IMG/VR virus record: IMGVR_UViG_3300027896_000168
Location: 1-28,505 of that record
Direction: 5' to 3' (one strand)
DNA: 28,505 nucleotides
Source of the DNA: a virus
Part shown: positions 6,632-15,041 of the stretch, piece by piece
Numbering within the stretch: the stretch's first letter is position 1
Layout: the number at the start of each line of letters is the position of its first letter
The notes under the pieces: model-generated
Databases searched by the model: none
The model's input: the letters and a program-made list of their open reading frames with translations, nothing else
What the model was told of the DNA's origin: nothing
Made by a program: the position numbers and the translations under genes

Positions 6632-7846
6632 TTAATCATCTACGGGGTTAATAGTATCGTTATTAATAAAATATGAATTTTGAGTAGTTGTATTACCACC
6701 GGTTCTATTTACGTCCTGATACATAATTGATGACGACATGGTGGAAGAATTAAAAGTCGAAGCTGTAGATGTAAAAGATCTACTTTCAACTATAGTAGAT
6801 AACGGTTGTATACTAGGTGCAGGCGATATGTTAACTAGCCCACTTATCGAGCTTGTACTAGCTATAGAAGAACTACCGTATGTATATTGAGAAGAAACGT
6901 TAGGTAATGATGCCTGTACATTATTAACAGAATTATATAAATTACCTTGGTATTCGGATACCGACGGATTAGTTGATTGATATAAATTATTTCTAGCCGT
7001 AGTTCCTTGAGTAAATGTTAAAGAGGTTATATCTTTAAAATCTCCTTTAGAAAAGAAATCAAGTGATGAATCATTATTAGGCGCTACATCTCCTAATTTC
7101 ATGTTCTGAATCGTATAATATGCGTACTCGTAATCAAACGAAAAAGTAATCTCTAATGTTTTATCACTGGTCGCATAATTTAATGAATCATGAGTAAATG
7201 CAGAAATTCTAGGATTTACCAAAGTAACCTGGTTAAATAATCCACCATGTACTTGATAAATTTCAATAGATTGTATTAAATTTCGTGTATTTTGTACTGT
7301 ATCTAAATTGAATCCGAAATTATGATTATCAAGTGTGTCTGCTACTATATTTTGTATCGTCGACTTATTACCGTTGGTATTAGTTGCGGATGGCATACTA
7401 GCTGCTAAATTTGCATTACTAATGCCCGATGGTAATGGAGATTTTTTTTGATTTTTGCCAGGCTCATTACCATCTGAAAAATAGTATCTATAATACATTT
7501 CCCAAAACTTTAAAGTCTTCCCATCACATACATCGTGGAATACCATTTTTATAGGTTCGTATGCAATTTTAGTTTGGCTTAATCTTTTTCTATTATACTG
7601 ATTTAGTGGGGTAGTTTCTATTTTCATAGAGGGCATATCTACTGATTTCACTAAAGGAGATACAACATTTATTCCATTATTAAAAAAGCTCTTTATGTAA
7701 TTTGCAGAAGTATCCGACGTATTTAGATTAATATTAATATAATATTCAAAAGGTAATCTAGGTTGATTTATAGATAATGCTTCGGCTGTCTGATTAAAGA
7801 CAGACGAAGCAGTATGAGAATCTCTTAGAAATCGGTTTATTGTCAT
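6632..7846 (-). CDS. Tail-tube-fold protein (gp54/gp19-like), baseplate or tube
   Basis: A 404-residue protein. Residues 64-125 (VKSVDMPSMKIETTPLNQYN, then TKIAYEPIKMVFHDVCDGKT) follow the pattern of contractile-tail tube proteins: V-K-x-V-D-x-P, an exchange beta-hairpin, then Y-x-P-I-x-x-x-F-x-D. T4 gp19 and the tube initiators gp48 and gp54 share this fold. About residues 190-250 resume the beta-fold (QSIEIYQVHGGLFNQVTLVN). The last 110 residues are Ser/Thr/Asn-rich and probably disordered. It follows gp19, so a tube-initiator or tail-end function is plausible; the exact T4 counterpart is uncertain. A ribosome site is not obvious. Confidence 0.7.
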   Translation of the reverse strand: MTINRFLRDSHTASSVFNQTAEALSINQPRLPFEYYININLNTSDTSANYIKSFFNNGINVVSPLVKSVDMPSMKIETTPLNQYNRKRLSQTKIAYEPIKMVFHDVCDGKTLKFWEMYYRYYFSDGNEPGKNQKKSPLPSGISNANLAASMPSATNTNGNKSTIQNIVADTLDNHNFGFNLDTVQNTRNLIQSIEIYQVHGGLFNQVTLVNPRISAFTHDSLNYATSDKTLEITFSFDYEYAYYTIQNMKLGDVAPNNDSSLDFFSKGDFKDITSLTFTQGTTARNNLYQSTNPSVSEYQGNLYNSVNNVQASLPNVSSQYTYGSSSIASTSSISGLVNISPAPSIQPLSTIVESRSFTSTASTFNSSTMSSSIMYQDVNRTGGNTTTQNSYFINNDTINPVDD

Positions 7847-7906
7847 ATTATATCGGTATTATCTATTAAGGAGTCTTAATTACTTAAGATATCTTATATA
7901 GAAAAA

Positions 7907-8530
7907 TTATCCTATCGTAGTTCCGCCGGTAGGGCTCGGAATATTTGGATATGGATCGCCGCCAACAGTCGTACCATTGTTAGTATTAATACCTGCAAGA
8001 TTAGTTGCATTATCAAACCGAACTGTTAATGTAACTTCTTGTGCATCACCACTGGCATAATCGCCGTCACCATATGCAGCTGATTGTATAAAACATCCTT
8101 CTAAGAACCATGATTCAAGTTCTTCATTGGTAGTACCATCCAATGAATGAATTTCCATTTGAAACTTGTAGTTGATACCGGCAACGGCACTAGTTTGTTC
8201 AAAGTGATTCATTTGTTTCTGCACCTGGGCACCGATAGTCGAGACTATCGAGTTAGTAATATCATCACGAAGTTTAATTTCAACTGTATCAAATGAATGT
8301 TTACCTATAATATAAGCAACAGAATTATAAGAATCTAGTTTAATTTCTTCAGATGTAACTTTAGGTCTAGTACAAGTCATTACACTTGCAGTCATTGTGT
8401 TTAAGCCAATTCCGAGTCCAAAGTTATACCACATAACTCTGAAACGATACTTTTGTTTAGGGTGTAAGATACCTTGGTTGACACCATCGATCGGTACACC
8501 AAATCTTGATAATGTTGGAACATTTGCCAT
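7907..8530 (-). CDS. 19: Tail tube protein (gp19-like)
   Basis: A 207-residue protein of the T4 gp19 family (163 residues in T4), which stacks as hexameric rings inside the sheath to form the DNA conduit. Evidence is the N-terminal FGVPIDGVNQGILHPKQKYR with RFRVMWYNFG, the segment RPKVTSEEIKLDSYNSVAYI, IGKHSFDTVEIKLRDDITNS, and the C-terminal EVTLTVRFDNA strand preceded by WFLEGCFIQSAAYGDGDY. The Gly/Thr/Pro-rich tail (about 25 residues) is an extension. A TTTTTTCTCCTG context gives an AGGAG ribosome site, and a GATAAATA element lies 29-36 nt upstream. In T4 the sheath gene directly precedes it; here a homing endonuclease gene separates them. Confidence 0.88.
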   Translation of the reverse strand: MANVPTLSRFGVPIDGVNQGILHPKQKYRFRVMWYNFGLGIGLNTMTASVMTCTRPKVTSEEIKLDSYNSVAYIIGKHSFDTVEIKLRDDITNSIVSTIGAQVQKQMNHFEQTSAVAGINYKFQMEIHSLDGTTNEELESWFLEGCFIQSAAYGDGDYASGDAQEVTLTVRFDNATNLAGINTNNGTTVGGDPYPNIPSPTGGTTIG

Positions 8531-8558
8531 TTTTTTCTCCTGCTATAAAAGCTAATAC

Positions 8559-8566
8559 TATTTATC
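8559..8566 (-). promoter_or_regulatory. Late-promoter-like GATAAATA before gp19
   Basis: Coding-strand GATAAATA lies 29-36 nt upstream of the gp19 start. An exact TATAAATA also occurs at 8611-8604, about 75 nt upstream. These would restore tail-tube expression downstream of the inserted endonuclease gene and its terminator. Confidence 0.5.
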
Positions 8567-8684
8567 AATTTTATACTTTTCTTTTAAGGGTATATTAAAA
8601 TAATATTTATAAAAATTTCTCGTACTTTAAGTTTTAAATGGGAATATAGAAAGTATTGCTCAAATATGCTAACTATAATATTCT

Positions 8685-8711
8685 AAAAAAGATAAGGGCA
8701 TAATTTGCCCT
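8685..8711 (-). terminator. Hairpin terminator after homing endonuclease
   Basis: On the coding strand, arms AGGGCA and TGCCCT around a 5-nt loop are followed by TATC and TTTTTT. It lies between the endonuclease stop (8762) and the gp19 start. The tail after the hairpin resembles that of the 10436-10468 terminator on the other side of the endonuclease gene. Confidence 0.55.
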
Positions 8712-8723
8712 ATTATTTTATCA

Positions 8724-8752
8724 CCCAAGCGTAGCACTACGGTGCCTTAGGG
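8724..8752. repeat. GC-rich imperfect inverted repeat after endonuclease gene
   Basis: CCCAAG and CTTAGGG form outer arms (one bulged A) around an inner CGTA-GCAC-TACG palindrome. It stands out in an AT-rich spacer of 231 nt that otherwise holds only a terminator and promoter-like motifs. It could be a second RNA hairpin for 3'-end formation or a protein site. Confidence 0.35.
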
Positions 8753-8761
8753 CCTAGTAGT

Positions 8762-10393
8762 TTACACTATTAAAGTGTTGTTCCACCGCCACTTACTGTT
8801 TCCACAGTCCCATATACGATCCCATCCTTGATCTTGTCGGTTTTGCCATTCGGTGAGTTCTGGGTTATCGTTTTTATTCTTTCTAAGAGAAAATCGGTGG
8901 TGTCGTATAATTTCATTAGGGTATACGTACCAATATCCTGGCGAAGAAATACTATCAAGTTTAAAATTTAATGCACTATACAAATTACCATTACTCCATC
9001 TTTGATCTGCATATGTTATAACCGTTGGTGGATTATAAAGTCTAGTAAATGCATTAAATAACTTAGATGCACCTCCAACTATTGATGTATTACTTGTTGT
9101 GCAAAATCTATTTAATTCCCACTCATTAACTTTTCTTGACAGATTGTTTTTAGAAAATGTCATAACTGCAACTAACTCATTTTGATAAAATAATCCAAAT
9201 CGAGCATTAGTTCTGCCATGACCCTGAATATGATATTCTTTACAGAAACTCGATGCAGTAGCGGTATCAATTTCCATGACTTGACATTTTCTTGCATATA
9301 TATTATTAGTCGACTTACGTAAGATATAGTATAATCTAGACTTAACAATTTCTTTTTTGTTTTCCCATTCATCCTCGAATATCGATATTAATCTAATTCC
9401 TAAATCGGTTACTTTTTTATATTTTTCAAAATCTGCTAGTTTACTACGGCCATTATATTCTAGTACTTTTTCAGAATGCCAATATAATCCATTAAACTCG
9501 ATGCCAATATTAAGGCTAGGGATAAAGATATCTAATTCATTTCTTTTAAGAAATTTGTAGTTTGGGATAGCATCGGGACATAATGTCTTGATATATTCAT
9601 ATATTTCTATTTCTTTATAACTTCGATTAGCAATAACCGGATAACATATATTACATCTATCAGTAGTAAATTTCGAAGGTTGAAACATCTGATGCGTATG
9701 TTCAAATTCGTTATCACATATGTTACATCTTAATTGTAAAAAACTATCATCAAAGCCACTTAATAAAGTTAAATTTGCAAGATGTATTCTTTCTAGCATT
9801 TCTAATTGTGCATTTTTACTTTTTATCTGATTTGCTTCCTTGCTCCTGACCGAAATTAGATCTTTAGAATATTGTGTATGCTTTCTTCCTCTAAAATGTG
9901 CCAAGTCATTTCCAGCTTTTCGTTGAGTCTCAATTGCTTTGTGACCTCTGATACTTAATTCATCACCGTGAGTTTCGGCATATCTTGATACACCTAGCGA
10001 TATTCGTAATTTTGTTTCTTCTGAATGCACTTGTGTATATCTAGTTAATTCTCCTGAAAGATATCGTTCTTCTCGTTTTTTAGCAGCGTTAATATATATA
10101 CTTGTATCTTCTAAAGTTGTATCTTTATTCCATGGTATTTTACCACTATTTTTAGATGAAATAGTAAGTTTTGATTCATCTGACATTTTATTACCGTAAT
10201 TGGGATTATTTTTACCTTTATTATTATCGGATCTTAGCTGCCTATATTCATCGGATGCAAGTGATTTATCTCCATAAATAGTTTTATATTCTGACGAAGT
10301 TATAGAATGCTGTTTAAGATGGGTACTTGAAATTATTTTATCAAATTGTTTATTGCAGATGTTGCATTTTATAGGCATGGGTAGATATTCCAT
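8762..10393 (-). CDS. EDxHD/Vsr-like free-standing homing endonuclease
   Basis: A 543-residue protein between the sheath and tail-tube genes. Its domains in order are: an N-terminal C2H2-like zinc finger (C10, C13, H25, H29); NUMOD-like DNA-binding segments (SKNSGKIPWNK, 80-90, and later basic repeats); a zinc ribbon (C223/C226 with C247/C250); and a Vsr-like nuclease core ELDIFIPSLNIGIEFNGLYW with D288, E299 and H306, followed by E340-D-E-W. The core fits the EDxHD homing endonucleases (I-Bth0305I type). The C-terminal region ends GWDRIWDCGNSKWRWN, shared with the 15826-17397 protein. The start may instead be Met6 (10378); neither has a strong ribosome site. Such genes cut and spread into homing-free alleles. 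The neighbours gp18 and gp19 appear intact, so this is an intergenic insertion. Confidence 0.85.
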   Translation of the reverse strand: MEYLPMPIKCNICNKQFDKIISSTHLKQHSITSSEYKTIYGDKSLASDEYRQLRSDNNKGKNNPNYGNKMSDESKLTISSKNSGKIPWNKDTTLEDTSIYINAAKKREERYLSGELTRYTQVHSEETKLRISLGVSRYAETHGDELSIRGHKAIETQRKAGNDLAHFRGRKHTQYSKDLISVRSKEANQIKSKNAQLEMLERIHLANLTLLSGFDDSFLQLRCNICDNEFEHTHQMFQPSKFTTDRCNICYPVIANRSYKEIEIYEYIKTLCPDAIPNYKFLKRNELDIFIPSLNIGIEFNGLYWHSEKVLEYNGRSKLADFEKYKKVTDLGIRLISIFEDEWENKKEIVKSRLYYILRKSTNNIYARKCQVMEIDTATASSFCKEYHIQGHGRTNARFGLFYQNELVAVMTFSKNNLSRKVNEWELNRFCTTSNTSIVGGASKLFNAFTRLYNPPTVITYADQRWSNGNLYSALNFKLDSISSPGYWYVYPNEIIRHHRFSLRKNKNDNPELTEWQNRQDQGWDRIWDCGNSKWRWNNTLIV

Positions 10394-10409
10394 TATAATC
10401 GTGTAATAC

Positions 10410-10417
10410 TATTTATG
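10410..10417 (-). promoter_or_regulatory. Late-promoter-like CATAAATA before endonuclease
   Basis: Coding-strand GCATAAATAG lies 17-24 nt upstream of the endonuclease start and downstream of the sheath terminator. It is one base off the late consensus. Confidence 0.35.
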
Positions 10418-10435
10418 CAACATAATATATGACCT

Positions 10436-10468
10436 AAAATAATAGAGCAAATTATGCTCTATTATTTT
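10436..10468. terminator. Bidirectional terminator after sheath gene
   Basis: A perfect 14-nt inverted repeat (arms 10436-10449 and 10455-10468, loop AATTA) has core AGAGCA/TGCTCT and A/T-rich outer arms that supply a T-rich tail on either strand. It lies 22 nt after the sheath stop and before the homing endonuclease gene. Confidence 0.7.
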
Positions 10469-10489
10469 ATACTATAAGATACTATATTA

Positions 10490-13054
10490 TTATGGTGCTG
10501 TCAAACTGGCGCCAGTATTCTGAATACGAATCGGAATATAAATAAATTCAACAGCAATTGTTGGTTGAATTGCAACATCTATCCAAAGTTGATTAGCATC
10601 AATACGAGCCGGTGTGTTATTACTTGTATCACATACTACTAAGAAATCATACAACCCACGTAATGTTACTAGTTCTGAAAAGAAACTATTACATGCAGTT
10701 AATGCTGCCTTTCTTGTAGCTGTATCATTTGGCTCAAATAAGAAAGCTTGTACGAGATTATTCAATTGATATCGTACATAGTTTTCTAAACGAACTACAT
10801 TAATACGATCTGTTGCACTTGCATAATTTTGTCTTGTCTTTTGGCCGTACATGACAATACCACCTTGTGGCATAACACGTACAGGATTAACACCGTTTTG
10901 ATATAATATATCACGTTGTCCTTGATTTAATTTAACAGAAACAAAGTTACCATTACTACCGACATATCCAACTGCTGATGCATTATTAACAACACCACGT
11001 TGTAAACCTGCCGGAGCGAACCACGGATATGATACTTGATCACTATATGCAATAGTTCTTAATGCCATATGTGATGCAGGAGCAACTACAGTTGTACCAT
11101 CTGTATTTGTTGTCAATGCACTAGGATACCATGTACCAAAATACTTACTTGCAGAAACTAATCCTTGTGTGCCATCGTCAAGAGCTGTTGCCGAGTTAGT
11201 TGACCAGTTCTGCAACGATGTGCCTGATGCATTTAAAGTAAATGGAGTATCTCCTACAATAAATGCTGTGTCACCACGATCGTCATTTAATGCAAGCATA
11301 TCAGCAATTACTTCAACATACCCAGGTGCTGAGATAATATTAAAATATACATCCTCTGCACGAATATCTGTATCTGAATCAATAACTGCTTTCATAGCTT
11401 TAACAATAACTGCTTGTTGGGCGTTGGCACCCATATAAGGAACTCCAGCAGCGTTATTACCTGATTGATTTACCCATCTACCGGTTGAACTACTATTAGT
11501 ATTATCTGGAGATGCTGTTATACTATCAAATACAAACGGTGATTGCCATTCTTTAACAATATTCGATGAGAAGCGTGTATTCCACAACATAAATCCTTTT
11601 GGATATAACGCTGCTTGCGGAGCGTCTGGATCTAAGTCTGGATAATTACCACCACCATTGTTATCACCAGTACCAACTATTCCGCCTAAACTATATAACG
11701 GATTTGGTCGAGCATCCCGAAATATAATACCACTCGGGGTTGTTTGGTCAGTGTTACTTACTAATACCCATGCGGTGCCAGCCCAAGTTTTTATTACTGG
11801 ATAAGGTGTAACATCAGTCTGGACCCAAATATCATTAGTATTCAACATAGGTACTGGAATATTTCCACGTGGATCGGCAGGTTGTTCATACAATGTCGGG
11901 CTACTTGTTGCACCTGGCATAGTAAATCCAGGTAAGTTACAATTTTCCCAATGATCCATACCATCAGACACTAAAATATCAATAGTAGACTTTCCAGTAC
12001 TATCTAATCCTAATAATCCATTAAACCAGTATGCACCATTTGATGGGCCATTTGATGGAATAGTCTGTGACCCGACAACAACTTCTAGTGGCATCCAAGA
12101 ATTATATACACTACTTGAATATTTAACTAATAATTCGTTTGACATCGTTGCGCCAACACCCATGACTGGTTCAAAATAAATTCGACCAGTCGAACCTAGT
12201 GAGTCTGTACTGTAGTATGCATCTGCAGACTGATCATCAGTAAGAATAGGAGCTTCGACTTGTGTAAAAGCCATTAAAGTTGGGTCCATTTTTCTAATAA
12301 CAATATTTGCACCTTGTGCAGCAGATGTAGTCTTAATCCAATAGTTTGATGGAGAAGATGTTGTACTTGGCCATACAGATTGAATTACAACTGTTGGATT
12401 ATTCGGTGTACCTAATTCTACCCATCCGCTACCGCTATACCCACTGGTAAATTCCCAATATGATATTGATGCAGAAGCTGTTTGAAATACTACTGCTATA
12501 TTTCCAACTACCCCTACATTACTTGGTGGAGTATTTGTAGTACCTGTGGCAAAATTATAGATAAAATTCGGTGTTATAGGTGCCCATATTGATCCAGATA
12601 ATACAAATAAACCATATGTTGATCCTGTCTGCGATTCATCAAGCCAATATGTCCCTACTGCTGCATTGCTGGTTGGCGGAATAGGGTTAGCTTCTAATGC
12701 TGCTAAGTCAATATTAGCACGAACTACTAACGCAAGATTTGAAATACCTAGGTAAGAATTTGCTGCAAGTAATCCATACTCATTTAGTGGGTATCCATTG
12801 ACCGATGTACCGCTAACAGAATAAAATACTGGATTACCAAATGTAGCAATTAAGTCTCGCTGAGATGTTATTGACCAAATCTGTCCTGATGTGGAAGGTA
12901 CTGTTCCCGGTGCAATTGCACCGTTAGTTTGTGTTGGGTCTAATTTGTTTGATTGTGTTGCGATAAAGATTAGTGGTACTGTTCCTGGTCCGGCGCCAAC
13001 GGTCATACTCTGATCGGTAACGCTAATCGAAACTCCTGGGCTAACTAAAACCAT
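10490..13054 (-). CDS. 18: Contractile tail sheath protein (gp18-like)
   Basis: An 854-residue tail sheath, larger than T4 gp18 (659). The N-terminus MVLVSPGVSISVTDQSMTV, then LIATFGNP and NSYLGISNLALVVRANID, is the family start. The C-terminal domain (about 680-854) is diagnostic: WFAPAGLQRGVV, LNQGQRDILYQNGVNPVRVM, TDRINVVRLENYVRYQLN, FLVVCDTSNNTPARIDAN and IPIRIQNTG. Contraction of this protein drives the tube through the host envelope. Residues 120-440 are an extra, Ser/Thr/Gly-rich region with recurring YW/IW units near 136, 199, 238, 342 and 409, probably surface domains. The ribosome site is AGGAG. A GATAAATA motif and a 9-bp hairpin lie upstream, and a strong terminator follows. Confidence 0.95.
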   Translation of the reverse strand: MVLVSPGVSISVTDQSMTVGAGPGTVPLIFIATQSNKLDPTQTNGAIAPGTVPSTSGQIWSITSQRDLIATFGNPVFYSVSGTSVNGYPLNEYGLLAANSYLGISNLALVVRANIDLAALEANPIPPTSNAAVGTYWLDESQTGSTYGLFVLSGSIWAPITPNFIYNFATGTTNTPPSNVGVVGNIAVVFQTASASISYWEFTSGYSGSGWVELGTPNNPTVVIQSVWPSTTSSPSNYWIKTTSAAQGANIVIRKMDPTLMAFTQVEAPILTDDQSADAYYSTDSLGSTGRIYFEPVMGVGATMSNELLVKYSSSVYNSWMPLEVVVGSQTIPSNGPSNGAYWFNGLLGLDSTGKSTIDILVSDGMDHWENCNLPGFTMPGATSSPTLYEQPADPRGNIPVPMLNTNDIWVQTDVTPYPVIKTWAGTAWVLVSNTDQTTPSGIIFRDARPNPLYSLGGIVGTGDNNGGGNYPDLDPDAPQAALYPKGFMLWNTRFSSNIVKEWQSPFVFDSITASPDNTNSSSTGRWVNQSGNNAAGVPYMGANAQQAVIVKAMKAVIDSDTDIRAEDVYFNIISAPGYVEVIADMLALNDDRGDTAFIVGDTPFTLNASGTSLQNWSTNSATALDDGTQGLVSASKYFGTWYPSALTTNTDGTTVVAPASHMALRTIAYSDQVSYPWFAPAGLQRGVVNNASAVGYVGSNGNFVSVKLNQGQRDILYQNGVNPVRVMPQGGIVMYGQKTRQNYASATDRINVVRLENYVRYQLNNLVQAFLFEPNDTATRKAALTACNSFFSELVTLRGLYDFLVVCDTSNNTPARIDANQLWIDVAIQPTIAVEFIYIPIRIQNTGASLTAP

Positions 13055-13081
13055 TTTATGCTCCTGATATGATAAATAATT

Positions 13082-13103
13082 ATGTAGATAATTATATCTA
13101 CAT
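13082..13103. repeat. Perfect inverted repeat upstream of sheath gene
   Basis: Arms ATGTAGATA and TATCTACAT flank a 4-nt ATTA loop. It sits between the late-promoter-like element (13113-13120) and the sheath ATG, so it would form a hairpin in the 5' leader. The high-expression sheath mRNA could be stabilised by it, or it could be an operator. Confidence 0.4.
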
Positions 13104-13112
13104 TTCTAATTA

Positions 13113-13120
13113 TATTTATC
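13113..13120 (-). promoter_or_regulatory. Late-promoter-like GATAAATA before sheath
   Basis: Coding-strand CGATAAATATAA lies 59-66 nt upstream of the sheath start, leaving a leader of about 50 nt that contains the 13082-13103 hairpin and an AGGAG ribosome site. Confidence 0.45.
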
Positions 13121-13199
13121 GATAGTATAAGTAATATGGGGTCAAATAACATACAGATGTTTGGAGTTATTTATCTTTGAGCGTAAAACCATACGATCT

Positions 13200-13871
13200 T
13201 TAGTCCACAGGTAGTTCACTTAGCCCGCACCATGTTAGTATTTCAGAATCCTGTTTTACCCACCCCTTCATTTCATTAGACATGAGAGATAAGTTTTTCT
13301 TAAATTTTTTCTGAATTTCTGGAGTTCGGTGAGTCTGTAATGTATGTTGTATCCAATAATATCCATCGTGTGGAATAAAAATTGCTCCAGCAGTTAATGC
13401 TGCATCTACTTTGGTAGTCCATTCTATTCCACATTCGTACTTTAGTGCAAGTTCTAAAGATCTTTTATTGATATATTTTGTTCTATATGCAACCATATGA
13501 TGTATTGTTTCTGGATGGTTACATATATCGCTATGCATTATAGGGCATACACTCCTTCTGTGTATACCATTTTCCATTACCTTAATTTCATTTGTAAATG
13601 CTATACCTACATCGTTATTCGATAAAGCATCTTTGCATAATCTTAAAGATTCCGGCGATATGTAATCATCATCATCTACAAATATTACTATATCGTCTAA
13701 TTTTAAAGCATCGTATCGAGCAATTAAAAATGTATCAAAACATCCATCATGCTCTATAATTATATGACGGGAATTGTCGGGTAACGCTAGACTAATCGAT
13801 TCTAAAGATCTACTAATGTCTCTGTTAATAGTTGGTACGGTATGAGTTACAACCGTTAGTCCTAAATTCAT
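13200..13871 (-). CDS. GT-A fold (family 2-like) glycosyltransferase
   Basis: A 223-residue protein with the hallmarks of a small nucleotide-sugar transferase. It has an N-terminal strand LGLTVVTHTVPTINRDISRS, and IVIFVDDDDYISPESLRLC, whose Asp run is the DxD-type metal and nucleotide-sugar site. The middle TNEIKVMENGIHRRSVC and HDGYYWIQHTLQTHR probably shape the acceptor site. The likely role is modification of DNA bases, virion proteins or host surface sugars; the acceptor cannot be told. The start overlaps the stop of the dNMP kinase gene (ATGA), implying translational coupling. Pairing with a dNMP kinase is compatible with, but does not prove, a nucleotide-modification role. Confidence 0.7.
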   Translation of the reverse strand: MNLGLTVVTHTVPTINRDISRSLESISLALPDNSRHIIIEHDGCFDTFLIARYDALKLDDIVIFVDDDDYISPESLRLCKDALSNNDVGIAFTNEIKVMENGIHRRSVCPIMHSDICNHPETIHHMVAYRTKYINKRSLELALKYECGIEWTTKVDAALTAGAIFIPHDGYYWIQHTLQTHRTPEIQKKFKKNLSLMSNEMKGWVKQDSEILTWCGLSELPVD

Positions 13872-14506
13872 TTTATCTTTCTAATAATATCGCCAACTTG
13901 ACTATGTAAATTTTCTACTGAGTCATCGTTATTTACTTCATAGTCGATTGTAGATCCGACCCATGCCCATTCACTATAGTGTGCGGCGGAATATGTTTTT
14001 TCCATTATATTTCTTGCGATAGTATTACCTTTATTAGCAAGTTTTGCAGTTTCATACCAAACTGGATCTGCACCACGATTGACTTTTATTAAAATTCCAC
14101 CTTGTTCTTGAATAAACTTTATTTCATTTGGAAATCTTACATCACTAATAACTACATGCTGAGTCGGGCTTTTACGAATTCTATTACGTAATGTTAAAAA
14201 CCATATATCCTGATTAAAATTGTCTCTAAGTACATCTGTACCCATTACTTGTAAGGCATATCTTGGAGTAAAATTAGCTATATTCAGTTGTTGTGACCAC
14301 CATTCGTCTGGTAGTTCACGATATTCTCTTGATTCCTTTGTATCGCCTTCTAGTAAGTGCCTTGGCCAATCAAATATTACCGCACAGGCATCTTTTAAAC
14401 TTGTGGCAAAACTATCTTGTCTAAAATTGTGTTCTTCAACAAGGTGTGTTGCAACTGTGCCTTTTCCGCTGCCAATCAGTCCTAAAATTCCAATAATTTG
14501 AGTCAT
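13868..14506 (-). CDS. 1: Deoxynucleoside monophosphate kinase (gp1-like)
   Basis: A P-loop kinase of 212 residues from the chosen start, MTQIIGILGLIGSGKGT. An earlier Met at 14527 is possible, but it would place the AGGA ribosome site (5 nt before ATG 14506) inside the gene, so 14506 is preferred. Walker A is GLIGSGKGT (residues 9-17). Other family features are a LID/substrate region SFATSLKDACAVIFDWPRHL, RYALQVMGTDVLRDNFNQDI (compare T4 gp1 RRLMQALGTDLIVNNFD) and HVVISDVRFPNEIKFI. It phosphorylates dNMPs to dNDPs for phage DNA synthesis. It is coupled to the glycosyltransferase downstream. Confidence 0.85.
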   Translation of the reverse strand: MTQIIGILGLIGSGKGTVATHLVEEHNFRQDSFATSLKDACAVIFDWPRHLLEGDTKESREYRELPDEWWSQQLNIANFTPRYALQVMGTDVLRDNFNQDIWFLTLRNRIRKSPTQHVVISDVRFPNEIKFIQEQGGILIKVNRGADPVWYETAKLANKGNTIARNIMEKTYSAAHYSEWAWVGSTIDYEVNNDDSVENLHSQVGDIIRKIK

Positions 14507-14568
14507 AACATTCCTGTGTAAAGTCAATTGTAGTTATACAAAAACTTCTTAGGGGTTAGTGAATCTTG

Positions 14569-14859
14569 TTACGGAATTTGATTATATATTTGTTTTAAAT
14601 GAGATAACATAGATCTTGCGTCTGATTGCATCTTTTCTATGTCGGTATCGGGATCAAAGTCATATTGAATGAAGGGTAGTATATCGTGTTCAAAATCTTC
14701 TATGTTACTTAACAGTGTACGCAGTCTGCTACAGCTCTTCGATCTTGACAAAACATTGTAAGTTTCGGTAATGAATTTATATTCTTCTTCGAAATGAATT
14801 CTCGTTTCCTTAAGTTTTATAACCAACAGATTAGCAGATACTATCTCGTCTAATCTCAT
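14569..14859 (-). CDS. Small hypothetical helical protein
   Basis: A 96-residue protein starting MRLDEIVSANLLVIKLKETR. It is almost entirely helical and charged, with two likely coiled-coil stretches (EEEYKFITETYNVLSRS and DIEKMQSDARSMLSHLKQIY). No family is recognised. An AAGGA ribosome site lies upstream. It lies between the 49-residue gene and the dNMP kinase on the same strand. Confidence 0.65.
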   Translation of the reverse strand: MRLDEIVSANLLVIKLKETRIHFEEEYKFITETYNVLSRSKSCSRLRTLLSNIEDFEHDILPFIQYDFDPDTDIEKMQSDARSMLSHLKQIYNQIP

Positions 14860-14882
14860 ACACCCGGTCTTCCTTGTTTTAT

Positions 14883-15032
14883 CTATTCTACAACATCAGG
14901 ATTTTCTTCCTTCATCCGTTCTAATCGATCTTTAGATCTTCTGCCAAGTTCTTCAATAAATGCAATTTGTTCTTCTAGGCTCGGTCTAATTTTGGATTGC
15001 TGATTTAATTCATCTAATTTTTTATTTTTCAT
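14883..15032 (-). CDS. Small hypothetical protein, 49 aa
   Basis: A short open frame from ATG 15032 to TAG 14883. It encodes MKNKKLDELNQQSKIRPSLE then a charged helix EEQIAFIEELGRRSKDRLER and MKEENPDVVE. It fits tightly between the gp13-like stop (15042) and the 96-residue gene, and the composition is protein-like. A GGAG lies 14 nt upstream, so the ribosome site is weak. No family is recognised. Confidence 0.5.
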   Translation of the reverse strand: MKNKKLDELNQQSKIRPSLEEQIAFIEELGRRSKDRLERMKEENPDVVE

Positions 15033-15041
15033 AATATATGA

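Noticed and set aside
8770-8958. Alternative-frame 62-codon ORF inside the 3' end of the endonuclease gene
   Set aside because: It overlaps the conserved DRIWDCGN region of the endonuclease in another frame and has no separate signals.
13071-13078. Plus-strand GATAAATA near the sheath start
   Set aside because: No plus-strand gene follows; it is probably chance in AT-rich sequence.
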